Positions 10,401 to 17,847 of a DNA stretch of 64,000 nt are shown piece after piece (within the stretch, counting starts at the first letter, position 1; each line of letters opens with the position of its first letter). The notes under the pieces were generated by a model. That model did not search any database and was not told where the DNA came from. It saw only the letters and a list, made by a program, of their open reading frames with translations. The stretch is from Micavibrio sp. UBA5703 (GTDB lineage: Bacteria; Pseudomonadota; Alphaproteobacteria; Micavibrionales; Micavibrionaceae): assembly GCA_002420015.1 (NCBI GenBank), contig DIHF01000045.1, positions 1-64,000 on the forward strand, given 5' to 3'. Made by a program: the position numbers and the translations under genes.

Positions 10401-10652
10401 CGATTTCATTTCCTTCACCCCTTCAATGCCGGTCAGCTCCTGCTCCATCGGCCGCAGCAACAAACGTTCGGCATCGCCCGGCGAAACGCCCTCAAGGTTC
10501 ATATTGATGTAAATCTGGGGAATGTCGATATCGGGCGAGGATTCCTTGGGGATATCGATATAGGCATAGGTTCCGGCGATCAGCAGAAGAAGAAGTATGG
10601 ACAACACGGTCCGGCTGTGGCTGATGGCGGCACTAATGAGCGTGCCCGTCAT
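7455..10652 (-). CDS. RND-family efflux transporter, inner-membrane pump
   Basis: A 1065-residue AcrB/MexF-superfamily proton-driven pump. It opens with a TM helix then IDIPKESSPDIDIPQIYINMNLEGVSPGDAE, which is diagnostic of the HAE-RND porter domain. The proton-relay helix reads GMLVDGAIIVVEFADR, so only one Asp is present where AcrB has an Asp pair. The start overlaps the stop of the adaptor gene by 4 bases (ATGA), so the two are translationally coupled. No outer-membrane TolC-like gene is adjacent. Substrate cannot be read from sequence. Confidence 0.92.
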   Translation of the reverse strand: MTGTLISAAISHSRTVLSILLLLLIAGTYAYIDIPKESSPDIDIPQIYINMNLEGVSPGDAERLLLRPMEQELTGIEGVKEMKSTAFQGGGFVLLEFQAGFDKKKALDDVQKAVDQARPELPDDVEEQTVTEVNFSLFPVLVVTLSGNVPERTLLKLARNLQDKIEAIPTVLEANIAGDREELVEIIVKPELMESYGLDGTDILTFFNLSNRLVAAGKLDTGVGSFAIEVPGLFETVYDVMDMPLRVSGDSAIKVSDIAEIRRTFKDATSFARLNGERAIALEIVKRTGENVIDTIDSIRSLVDKERAGWPDNVVVSYTQDESRNIKSMLLDLQNNIISAILLVMIVIIYALGMRTSLLVGIAIPGSFLTGLLFLYTVGYTVNVVVLFALILSTGMLVDGAIIVVEFADRKMAEGMNKRDAYAVAAMRMCWPVISSTATTLAAFAPLLFWPDIVGEFMKYMPITLIAVLAASLLMALIFVPTMGALFGKAGAAGDPKLMAALVASETGDLKSIKGFTGWYISVLDAALKRPGLILLMAVVMLVGVQIAYGKFGRGVEFFPDIEPEFASVLVHARGNLSAYEQDFLVREVEARILDTPGVETFYTRAGKPPQKGPELSEDVIGQIQLQFEPWGSGRPSVNQIMEDIRARTQGLAGIFIEARKQEEGPPTGKDVQVQLASRFPEKLDAAVALIRGGLGEIGGFQDIEDSRPLPGIEWQVDVDRAQAAKFGIDITTIGYYIRMVTNGLIVAGYRPDDSDDEIDIVIRHAAEQRTLDQLDRVRIEGKGGSVPISSFTERKAKPAVGVINRSNQKRTLTVQADVPEGMNTTEKVNQVKSWIAANRDKIDPSIEISFKGEDEEQRTAQNFLIKAFVVALFIMAIILVTQFNNFFSGMLILSAVIMSTIGVMLGLLITQQPFGIIMSGIGVIALAGIIVNNNIVLIDTFDTLRREYGDKMPVREIILRTGAQRLRPVLLTTVTTVVGLLPMVFQLNIDFFSREVSVGAPSTQWWVQLSTAIAFGLSFSTVLTLIVTPAALMWRENTGHVFTRVKLALMRVLQGFTGISRAKG

Positions 10653-11734
10653 AACAGCCCGTCCCCTTGCGAGACGACCGGCTTGACGGTCTGACCCTCG
10701 ACAACGAAATCCTGCCCGACGGTTATAAGACGGATTTTATCCGGCAGGCCGCCGACCCACATATGATCGGGCGTATCGGCCAGAATGGCAACCGGCATAA
10801 AAATGACATGGCTCTTGTCATCGACAATCTTGATCCCGACCTGGCCGCTGTCGTTCAGGGTCAGGACGGAGGGAGAAATTTTGTGCGCCTGTTTCGCTTC
10901 CATCGAAAAGAAAACATTGGCGGTCATACCTTCCTTGATCGCGTAGCCTTCGTTGGCGCCCGAAATTTCAACGCGGAAAGTCCTTGTCGATTCATCGGCG
11001 GCGGGCGCGATATAACTGACCGTGCCTTCAAGAATCTGACCATCAAGGAATTTCGCCGTAGCCGTCTGGCCCAATGAAATTTCGGCGACGTTTCTTTCCG
11101 AGACGAAAGTGACAAGCTCGACCGGATCAAGATCGACAACCGTAAAAAGCGCATTGCCGACCGAGACGAAATCACCGGCCTCAATCGCCTGATCGTGAAT
11201 AATCCCTTCAAAAGGCGATATGATTTTGGTGTGGTCCAGCGACACTTCGGCGTTTTTCAGCTCTGAGCGCGCCGCCTCAAGATCGGCATGAGCCTGCGCC
11301 AGCCTTACTTTTGAGTTGAAGCCCTTTTGCTCCAGCTCCTTGGCGGCATTATATTCTATCTGGCGCTGCGCCAGGCGCTGCTTGGCCTCGGACAGTCTTG
11401 CCGAACGGTCCCGTAATTCGAGCTTGGCCAGAACCTCGCCCTCGGTAACGGTCTGGCCCTTTTCCTTCAGCAGTTCGGAAATCTCCCCTTCGGTTTCGGC
11501 CTTGATCTGCACCGTGCGCGAAGCGCGGCTGCGGCCCGTCACGACGATATCCCCGGCATAAGCCACCGCCCTGGACTCGCGGACCCTGACTTCCATGATC
11601 TTTTGCGCTGCCTCTTCTTTTTTTGCGGGTGCATGCACCTTGGCAGTCTCAGGAGGAGAGAAAAGCACGCCGGAAGCAATCCAGCCCACTGAAGCCAGGG
11701 TTATGAGTATCGCTATCAGCTTTGAAGATTTCAT
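10649..11734 (-). CDS. RND efflux periplasmic adaptor (membrane fusion protein)
   Basis: A 361-residue HlyD/AcrA-type adaptor. It has an N-terminal anchor or signal helix (KLIAILITLASVGWIASGVLF), a biotinyl-lipoyl-like half motif (AETEGEISELLKEKGQTVTEGEVLAKL), a coiled-coil hairpin (about residues 105-165), the second half motif (ISPFEGIIHDQAIEAGDFVSVG) and a beta-barrel part. It forms the operon with the pump gene that follows. The ATG at 11734 was preferred to a GTG at 11752 because it starts directly at the basic n-region. Confidence 0.9.
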   Translation of the reverse strand: MKSSKLIAILITLASVGWIASGVLFSPPETAKVHAPAKKEEAAQKIMEVRVRESRAVAYAGDIVVTGRSRASRTVQIKAETEGEISELLKEKGQTVTEGEVLAKLELRDRSARLSEAKQRLAQRQIEYNAAKELEQKGFNSKVRLAQAHADLEAARSELKNAEVSLDHTKIISPFEGIIHDQAIEAGDFVSVGNALFTVVDLDPVELVTFVSERNVAEISLGQTATAKFLDGQILEGTVSYIAPAADESTRTFRVEISGANEGYAIKEGMTANVFFSMEAKQAHKISPSVLTLNDSGQVGIKIVDDKSHVIFMPVAILADTPDHMWVGGLPDKIRLITVGQDFVVEGQTVKPVVSQGDGLL

Positions 11735-11792
11735 AATAATTTTTCCCGCCACACAGGCAACCCCGGCATCTTACACCATACCGGGAAATAAA

Positions 11793-11815
11793 AAAGCCGC
11801 CTTTAGGGCGGCTTT
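11793..11815 (-). terminator. Rho-independent terminator after gcrA
   Basis: AAAGCCGCC / GGCGGCTTT, a perfect 9-bp stem with a 5-base loop, followed on the minus strand by TTTATTT. It sits 26 bases past the gcrA stop and just before the efflux adaptor gene. Confidence 0.8.
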
Positions 11816-11841
11816 AAAATCAAAACGATCAAGGGATTACA

Positions 11842-12348
11842 TTAACCCCTTACGGCAGCCTTTACGACATCCTGTTCATCGGTATCGGCATCCTTATCGT
11901 GCCTCTCCTCGAATTCCTTGGCCTTGAGGATGCGGTTACGGCTGGCGGCCTGATAAGCAACCTTCGTGTGTTCCTCACAATAAGGAACACCGCTCATCTT
12001 TGATGCACCACAAAAACCGAAATTCTCATCACGCGGGTCGCCGAAAGGCCAGCGGCACATGTGCGATTCAAGATCTGTCAGTTTAATCCCCTTGCCTTGC
12101 TCGGCCAGAACCGATGCCACGCTCTCGACAGGGCGGCGATCCATCTTGCCCGGCATATTGGCAGGCGTCGGCAATGGCTTTTTATTTTGCTGAATGGGAG
12201 AAACCCGGTTCGAGAGCTTGAGGCGGTGCGCCTTGCCGATCACGGCATTACGAGTCACGTTCCCCAAAGCCGAGGCTATTTCCGCCGCCGTCTTGCCCTC
12301 GCCCCACAATCTCGTCAACAGTGCAATACGCTCGTCAGTCCAACTCAT
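11842..12348 (-). CDS. gcrA: GcrA cell cycle regulator
   Basis: 168 residues. The N-terminus (SWTDERIALLTRLWGEGKTAAEIASALGN then VTRNAVIGKAHRLKL) is the GcrA DNA-binding helix-turn-helix. In alphaproteobacteria GcrA binds sigma70-RNA polymerase and activates promoters near CcrM-methylated GANTC sites. The C-terminal part has CRWPFGDP and CGA...YCEEHTKVAY, typical of the family. The ATG at 12348 has GAAGGGG about 8 bases upstream; a longer in-frame reading to 12399 lacks family support. It has its own terminator, so it is a single-gene unit. Confidence 0.93.
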   Translation of the reverse strand: MSWTDERIALLTRLWGEGKTAAEIASALGNVTRNAVIGKAHRLKLSNRVSPIQQNKKPLPTPANMPGKMDRRPVESVASVLAEQGKGIKLTDLESHMCRWPFGDPRDENFGFCGASKMSGVPYCEEHTKVAYQAASRNRILKAKEFEERHDKDADTDEQDVVKAAVRG

Positions 12349-12512
12349 GTGCAAATCCCCTTCAATCCCCACGGGCACGGAGCGCCCGATATTGAACACA
12401 AAAACAACCGCTCTGGTGTAGAGGAGGTCACTCTATCAGCATGATGACGAAGATGCCAAGCCCCGAGACAAAAAAAAATTCTTTATCCACAAAACGCAGC
12501 GCTGAAAGAACG

Positions 12513-13412
12513 TTATTTCGGCAAATCAAGACCCATCGCGCGATAACTTTCCGCGCTCTCGGCCCAATTCTCGATGACCTTGGCGAAAAGTTTCAAGTGA
12601 ACGCGGCGCTCCATTATTTCTTCAAGCTCAAGCCGCGCTTCCTGCCCAACTTTTTTTATGTTGGCACCGCCTTTGCCGACGACGATCGCCTTTTGGCTTT
12701 CCTTCTGAACGATAATGACCTGACTTATTTTTACGCTGCCATCATCGAATTCTTCCCAGCTTTCCGTCTCGACCATCAGCGCGTAAGGCAATTCCTGATA
12801 CAGTGCCTTAAAAAGTTTTTCGCGGGTGATTTCCGCCGCCAGCATACGCATCGGCATATCGGTGATCTGGTCCTCCGGGTACATCCACGGCCCCTCGGGC
12901 AGGCGCGAGGCCGCATCCTTGAGCAAGTCCTGCAATCCGTCACCCTTCAACGCCGAAACCATGAAGGTCGCAAGATAAGAAACCTTTTCGTTGAGCGTCT
13001 GCGCCAGCCGCAGCAAGTCCGGCTTCGCCACCGCATCGGTTTTATTCAGAACCAGAACGCAGTTTTTTTCACCCTGAAGGCGGTCGGTAATCAAAGTATT
13101 TTTCTGCACGGCCCTTTTATCGCTCGCATCGACAAGATGATAAATAACGTCGGCATCGGGAACGCTGTCCCAAGCCGCCGTAACCATCGCCTTTTCCAGC
13201 GTCTTTTTCGGTTCGAAAATACCGGGCGTATCGATCAGGATAATTTGCGCAGGCCCCTGAATGACAATACCAAGAACCCGGCTGCGCGTCGTTTGAACTT
13301 TGCTCGAGACGATGGAAACCTTCGCACCGACCAGCGCATTTATGAGTGTAGACTTCCCGGCATTGGGTAAGCCTAAAACGCTGATAAAACCGCAGGATGT
13401 TTTTTCGGACAA
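12513..13412 (-). CDS. era: GTPase Era
   Basis: 299 residues. G1 GLPNAGKST, G3 DTPGI and G4 NKTD are visible in the N-terminal GTPase domain; the C-terminal KH domain has AIVVGKGGANIKKVG. Era binds the 3' end of 16S rRNA and acts in 30S assembly. The start is a TTG (13412) with AAGGA about 10 bases upstream inside the end of rnc; no ATG fits the family N-terminus. Last gene of the DUF2062-acpS-lepB-rnc-era run. Confidence 0.95.
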   Translation of the reverse strand: MSEKTSCGFISVLGLPNAGKSTLINALVGAKVSIVSSKVQTTRSRVLGIVIQGPAQIILIDTPGIFEPKKTLEKAMVTAAWDSVPDADVIYHLVDASDKRAVQKNTLITDRLQGEKNCVLVLNKTDAVAKPDLLRLAQTLNEKVSYLATFMVSALKGDGLQDLLKDAASRLPEGPWMYPEDQITDMPMRMLAAEITREKLFKALYQELPYALMVETESWEEFDDGSVKISQVIIVQKESQKAIVVGKGGANIKKVGQEARLELEEIMERRVHLKLFAKVIENWAESAESYRAMGLDLPK

Positions 13413-13419
13413 AAAATTC

Positions 13420-14094
13420 TTATCCTTTTTTGTTAACGATGCTGTTTAAAAATTCCTCGGCCACTTTCTTTTCGGCCTCTTGCCGCGTGTGCCCTCGCGC
13501 CGTCAAGGGTTCGCATCCCTGAACCGTCAGCCGCACATCGAACAGCGGCGCATGATCGGGGCCGCTTTGCGCGACGATTTCATACAGCGGCAACGGCAAC
13601 CCCTTGCCCTGAAGCCATTCCTGCAGCGCGGTTTTGGGGTGCAGCGGCGGCGTTTTCATGGTGTCCAGAACATCAACCCACAGCTCACGGATCAGCTTTT
13701 CCGGCGCTTCCAGACCGCATTCCAGAAACAACGCACCAATCAGAGATTCAAAAACATCGGCCAGAATATTTTCATTTTCATGGCCGCCGGCGCTGCGCTC
13801 GGCATCGGATAGCTGAACAAAATCGCCAATTGCCATCCGCTCAGCCATCTCCGCAAGCATCGAGCCCTGAACCAGCGAGGACAGCCGCTTGGCCAGATCG
13901 CCCTCTTTTTCATTCGGAAATTTCTCATACAAAAGCTGCGCGATGACCAGCCCCAGAACCCGGTCACCAAGAAATTCCAGGCGTTCGTAATTGACCCCGG
14001 TTCCCGTGCTGGAATGCGTCAGAGCGGTATGAAGCAGGTTTTTGTCACGAAAATTGTGGCCGATCCTTTTTTCGAGATCTGCGAAGGGCTTATT
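13420..14094 (-). CDS. rnc: Ribonuclease III
   Basis: 224 residues from a GTG at 14094 that overlaps the lepB stop (GTGAATAA). The longest frame begins with a TTG at 14148 well inside lepB and adds residues that do not look like RNase III. The signature ERLEFLGDRVLGL and the second catalytic acidic cluster (NILADVFESLIGALFLECG) are present, followed by a C-terminal double-stranded RNA-binding domain (HPKTALQEWLQGKG...). Processes rRNA and other structured RNA. Confidence 0.93.
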   Translation of the reverse strand, partial: NKPFADLEKRIGHNFRDKNLLHTALTHSSTGTGVNYERLEFLGDRVLGLVIAQLLYEKFPNEKEGDLAKRLSSLVQGSMLAEMAERMAIGDFVQLSDAERSAGGHENENILADVFESLIGALFLECGLEAPEKLIRELWVDVLDTMKTPPLHPKTALQEWLQGKGLPLPLYEIVAQSGPDHAPLFDVRLTVQGCEPLTARGHTRQEAEKKVAEEFLNSIVNKKG

Positions 14095-14935
14095 CACCTT
14101 TAGGCTCTTTCCCGGCGTTATCCGGCGCGGCGGGGCGAACAGGTTCAAGCCCTATGAAGAAGCGGTCGTAGCGGATGCTCCACGGCCACTTCCAGATTTC
14201 AAGCAAACGCGCAGTGCCGTTGGTTGAAAAGAAAATGAAATCGGCCTTGCCGACGAAATTTTCAAAAGGCACATAACCCACGCCGCCTTCCGGGGCGCGG
14301 CTGTCCTGCGAATTGTCGCGGTTATCGCCCATCATGAAATAATGGCCCTCGGGCACAACGAACAGCTCAGTATTGTCGTAGCCCTGCGCATCGCTTTCCT
14401 CGTATATGCTGTGAATGACGCCGCCCGGCAGAGTCTCGATATACTCCATCGGCGTGACTTCGCCACGATGCTCATCCTTTATGTGCTGCAAGCCAACCGG
14501 CTCGCGCGGTACGATGACGCCATCAATATAAAGCCGCCCATCACGCACCTGCACCGTTTCACCTGGCAGACCTACAACACGCTTGATGTAATCAATACGC
14601 GGATTGGCAGGAAGCTTGAACACGACGATATCACCGCGCTGCGGCTCCTTGGAAAAAATGCGCCCTTCGATAGGTGCGAAACTAAACGGGAAAGAATGCT
14701 TGCTATAGCCGTAAGCGGGTTTGCTCACAAACAGATAATCCCCGACTTCCAGCGTCGGCTTCATCGAACCCGAAGGGATGTTGAAAGGTTCATACATAAA
14801 GGTACGGATCAAAAGCGCCAGAATGACGGCAACCAAAGCTGTACGGAAAAACTCCGAAAGCTCTTCCTTGGCCGTCATCGGCGGCTCATGGGGTTTTTGC
14901 TCGGTCTTTTGCAGTTGATCTTCCATCATGGTCAT
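14090..14935 (-). CDS. lepB: Signal peptidase I
   Basis: 281 residues. A charged cytosolic N-terminus precedes a TM helix (TALVAVILALLIRTFMY). The catalytic Ser is in NIPSGSMKPTL and the general-base Lys in RIDYIKRVVGLPGE; GDNRDNSQDSR is the conserved box E. Cleaves Sec and Tat signal peptides at the periplasmic face. Placed between acpS and rnc, as in many alphaproteobacteria. Confidence 0.95.
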   Translation of the reverse strand: MTMMEDQLQKTEQKPHEPPMTAKEELSEFFRTALVAVILALLIRTFMYEPFNIPSGSMKPTLEVGDYLFVSKPAYGYSKHSFPFSFAPIEGRIFSKEPQRGDIVVFKLPANPRIDYIKRVVGLPGETVQVRDGRLYIDGVIVPREPVGLQHIKDEHRGEVTPMEYIETLPGGVIHSIYEESDAQGYDNTELFVVPEGHYFMMGDNRDNSQDSRAPEGGVGYVPFENFVGKADFIFFSTNGTARLLEIWKWPWSIRYDRFFIGLEPVRPAAPDNAGKEPKGE

Positions 14936-14967
14936 TTTCTATAGGAATCCTTTTGCGAAAACCAGTC

Positions 14968-15369
14968 CTAAACGGCCTCAATAATAACAACGGCCTTGGC
15001 CAGCGGCGGCTCATCGGTAATGGTCAAATGTATGGCCGGTTTCATGCCCTTCGGCACCATCTCCCGCAGCCGCCCCAGCGCCCCGCCCGTCAGTTCCAGC
15101 GTCGGACGCCCCGAAATATCGTTCACCACGCCGATATCCCGCATAAAAACACCCCGGTTAAACCCAGTACCCAATGCCTTTGAGCAAGCCTCCTTGGCGG
15201 CGAAGCGTTTGGCGTATGTGTCTATATGCGTTCCGGCGGCGCGGCGGCGTTCGGCCTTGCGCTTTTCCTCTGCCGTAAAACAGCGGGCGATAAAGCGCGC
15301 CTCGTAACGCGCCATAACTTTTTCGACACGCCTTATATCGATCAAATCGCTGCCGATGCCGATAATCAT
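14968..15369 (-). CDS. acpS: Holo-[acyl-carrier-protein] synthase
   Basis: 133 residues. [16 protein letters not shown] carries the Mg-binding Asp, and [15 protein letters not shown] is the second signature. Transfers 4'-phosphopantetheine from CoA to the Ser of acyl carrier protein; a matching acpP is in this window at 42702. The ATG overlaps the stop of the upstream DUF2062 gene by one base (TAATG). Confidence 0.94.
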   Translation of the reverse strand: MIIGIGSDLIDIRRVEKVMARYEARFIARCFTAEEKRKAERRRAAGTHIDTYAKRFAAKEACSKALGTGFNRGVFMRDIGVVNDISGRPTLELTGGALGRLREMVPKGMKPAIHLTITDEPPLAKAVVIIEAV

Positions 15370-15953
15370 TACTCTTTTTGTCCCGTTACTTCCTGTGCCG
15401 CCTTGTGCAGATTATGCCTGCGAACCTGACGGCGGGCAGCCCGGCCACCCCTGACCAGAGCATAATATATAAAATAAGCCGGAAACCACAGAACAAAACC
15501 CGCCAGATACCCCCCCAGCATCCAGGGCAGAAAAATCTGCATCGGCTGAGTTTTGACAATCTCCCACAAGATTCCGAGCGTCATTTCATCGGGCAACTTG
15601 GCCCCGTTCTGCCAGCCGAAAATGCTGAAGATATAGGCACCAAGTTCATAGCCCGACCACCAGATAAACGGAAACGTCCAGGGGTTACCAACCGCCGTAC
15701 CGACAAGCGAAGCAAGAATATTGAAGCGAAAAATATAGCTGAAGATAGCAGCCTGCACGAAATGCGTACCCACCAGCGGCGAATAGGAAATAGCCGCCCC
15801 GACGGCCAGCCCACCTGCGATTTTATGCGTCGTATCCGACAGGCGCAATATGCGGTAGCGCACATACTTAAACGTACGCACCCACCCCATAGAGGGCCAG
15901 AAAAGTTCCTTTAAATGCCATAGGCGGCTGCGCGGCGTTCTACGCTTAAACAT
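15369..15953 (-). CDS. DUF2062 membrane protein
   Basis: 194 residues with two or three hydrophobic segments ([56 protein letters not shown]). The [11 protein letters not shown] motif is typical of DUF2062, a family without an assigned activity. I chose the ATG at 15953; the frame extends to a TTG at 15989. First gene of the acpS-lepB-rnc-era operon, a position that pdxJ often holds in other alphaproteobacteria. Confidence 0.82.
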   Translation of the reverse strand: MFKRRTPRSRLWHLKELFWPSMGWVRTFKYVRYRILRLSDTTHKIAGGLAVGAAISYSPLVGTHFVQAAIFSYIFRFNILASLVGTAVGNPWTFPFIWWSGYELGAYIFSIFGWQNGAKLPDEMTLGILWEIVKTQPMQIFLPWMLGGYLAGFVLWFPAYFIYYALVRGGRAARRQVRRHNLHKAAQEVTGQKE

Positions 15954-16019
15954 TTTTTGGACCCTACGTCCAGTCCGTGCTAAAAGCAATAATTCTCATT
16001 TAGAGGGGTTCAGGAAACT

Positions 16020-16535
16020 ATGAATATTCTTAATTCAATTCGCATCGTGCCGGATTTTCCAAAACCTGGCATCAATTTTTACGATATCGCCACTCTGCTG
16101 GCCGACCCGGCTGCCTGGCGCGAGACCATCGGCCAGATGCGCGAAAGGATTGAATCCTACCGCCCCGATATGCTGATGGGTATTGAATCAAGGGGGTTTC
16201 TGGTCGCCGCGCCGCTGGCGATGGAAATGGGCGTGGGCTTTGGCATGATCCGCAAAAAAGGAAAGCTGCCGGGTAAAACACTCTCTCATAAATACGACCT
16301 CGAATACGGCTCGGATGTGATCGAGCTGCAACCCGATCTCATCCCGCAAGGATCGAACATTGTTCTGGTCGACGACCTGCTGGCCACCGGCGGCACGATG
16401 AGCGCCGCCGCAAAGTTGATCGAACAGGCCGGATCGAAAGTTTCCGCCGGGGCGTGCATCATCGAACTGGACGGGCTTGGCGGACGCGCAAAACTCCCCT
16501 GCCCGTTCGAGGCTCTTTTCTCCTGCCCGGCTTAG
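16020..16535 (+). CDS. apt: Adenine phosphoribosyltransferase
   Basis: 171 residues, the normal length. PDFPKPGINFYDI is the Apt N-terminal motif and VLVDDLLATGGT is the PRPP-binding motif. Converts adenine and PRPP to AMP in purine salvage. AGAGGGG lies about 13 bases before the ATG. Divergent from the DUF2062 operon. Confidence 0.95.
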   Translation: MNILNSIRIVPDFPKPGINFYDIATLLADPAAWRETIGQMRERIESYRPDMLMGIESRGFLVAAPLAMEMGVGFGMIRKKGKLPGKTLSHKYDLEYGSDVIELQPDLIPQGSNIVLVDDLLATGGTMSAAAKLIEQAGSKVSAGACIIELDGLGGRAKLPCPFEALFSCPA

Positions 16536-16588
16536 AAACCAGACTCAATTTATAGTCGTTTAAATTAAGAATCCAACATATCACATCA

Positions 16589-16694
16589 CGTCATTGCACG
16601 GCTTGTCCGTGCAATCCAGACCTGTCCGCCGAAACCCGGAGGGCGAAGGAGGATGGATCACACGTATTTTGCTTTGCAAAAACGTGTGATGACG
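16589..16694. repeat. Dispersed palindromic element (CGTCA...TGACG family), divergent arms
   Basis: Two hairpin arms bounded by CGTCA and TGACG. The left arm is TTGCACGG-cttgt-CCGTGCAA then TCCA. The right arm is GGAT then CACACGT-attttgctttgcaaaa-ACGTGTG then ATGACG. The plan matches the copies at 24232, 54950 and 48088, but the arm sequences differ. Intergenic between apt and the pentapeptide protein. Confidence 0.6.
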
Positions 16695-16815
16695 AAGTGT
16701 CTGATTGTTATTTTAAATGACTATATCTTCCGTCATCCCGCAACCAATTTTGCACAAGCACAGCGGTTCATGATATGACTTTACTCCCGCATAGATTGCC
16801 GTTAACGGAGATATC

Positions 16816-17799
16816 ATGGCCGACCTGGATCATTTGAAACAATTGCGTTTGGGCGTGGAACATTGGAATAAATGGCGGGAAGAAAATCCTTCTATTACTC
16901 ATCCTGATTTGAAAATGGCGCCTCTTGAGGGAGCGCATCTTTGGTGGGCGCATCTTGAGGGAGCGAATCTTGAGGATGCGAATCTTGAGGGGGCGCTTCT
17001 TGAGGAAGCGAATCTTGAGGGGGCGCATCTTATGGGGGCGAATCTTGAGGGAGCGCATCTTGATCATGCCGATCTGAGAGAAGCCGATCTTTCGTATGCC
17101 GATTTACGAGGCGCTCATTTGCGATTCGCCAATCTTGAAAATGCCAAAGTTGCGGATATTGAATACAAAGGCGATAGCTTCTGGGAAGCGGTTTGGGCAC
17201 AACGGAAGTATCCCCCGAAGAAACAGAAAAGCCTTTGGCAACTCTGGCGGGAGCGTGGCCGCGGGATGATGACCGGAAAATACCGCGGGATTAATGCCGC
17301 CGAATGCTGGGGCGATGCCGGATTCCGCCGCGATGCGATGGACCAGGATTATATCGATCATTTGCGCGAAACATGGGCAAAGGGGTTCCCCAATTATTTT
17401 CTGTTTTTCCTGTGGGGGCTGTTTGATTACGGGCGGAGCCTGCCGCGGAGTTTGTTCTTTGGCTTTATCGTTATTCTGATCTTTGGGTGCTTGTATTCGT
17501 GGCTGGTTCATGTCCCGGTTCTGGACGTTCAAGCCACTTTTGGCACAACGGATTTTAGTGATCGTTGCGACTTGTCCCATACAGCCGTCGAATATTCCCC
17601 GAATGTAGGTATCATCAATCGGTTTACACCCTTTTATCTGGCGGCTGTTACATTTTCGACGCTGGGGTTTGCGGATATTGCCGCGCCGCATACGCTGTTT
17701 GCGCAGTGGGTTTTGCTGCTCAATGCTGTGATGGGGTATGTGGTTTTTGGCCTGTTGATGGCGGTTCTGGCCAATGTGGTTGCACGACGTGCGGGGTAG
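16816..17799 (+). CDS. Pentapeptide-repeat protein fused to a two-TM ion-channel domain
   Basis: 327 residues. About 15 tandem pentapeptides of A(D/N/H)LxG type occupy residues about 35-110 (for example [15 protein letters not shown]). A linker follows, then a hydrophobic helix ([20 protein letters not shown]), a pore-loop sequence [11 protein letters not shown] that resembles the TxGxGD selectivity filter of two-TM potassium channels, and a last TM helix ([25 protein letters not shown]). The filter reads TLGFAD rather than TVGYGD. GGAGAT precedes the ATG. Probably a membrane channel whose quadrilateral beta-helix is cytosolic; ion and gating are unknown. Confidence 0.8.
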   Translation: MADLDHLKQLRLGVEHWNKWREENPSITHPDLKMAPLEGAHLWWAHLEGANLEDANLEGALLEEANLEGAHLMGANLEGAHLDHADLREADLSYADLRGAHLRFANLENAKVADIEYKGDSFWEAVWAQRKYPPKKQKSLWQLWRERGRGMMTGKYRGINAAECWGDAGFRRDAMDQDYIDHLRETWAKGFPNYFLFFLWGLFDYGRSLPRSLFFGFIVILIFGCLYSWLVHVPVLDVQATFGTTDFSDRCDLSHTAVEYSPNVGIINRFTPFYLAAVTFSTLGFADIAAPHTLFAQWVLLLNAVMGYVVFGLLMAVLANVVARRAG

Positions 17800-17847
17800 T
17801 TTTGAACGCCGGAAACAGCGTCCGAAATAATCCATAAACACGAGGGC

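Noticed and set aside
13420..14148. Longer rnc reading frame starting at 14148
   Set aside because: It begins with TTG well inside lepB and adds non-conserved residues; the GTG at 14094 fits RNase III better.
16918..17070. Regular short repeats that could suggest a CRISPR array
   Set aside because: Units are contiguous 15-mers without spacers and translate into pentapeptide repeats.
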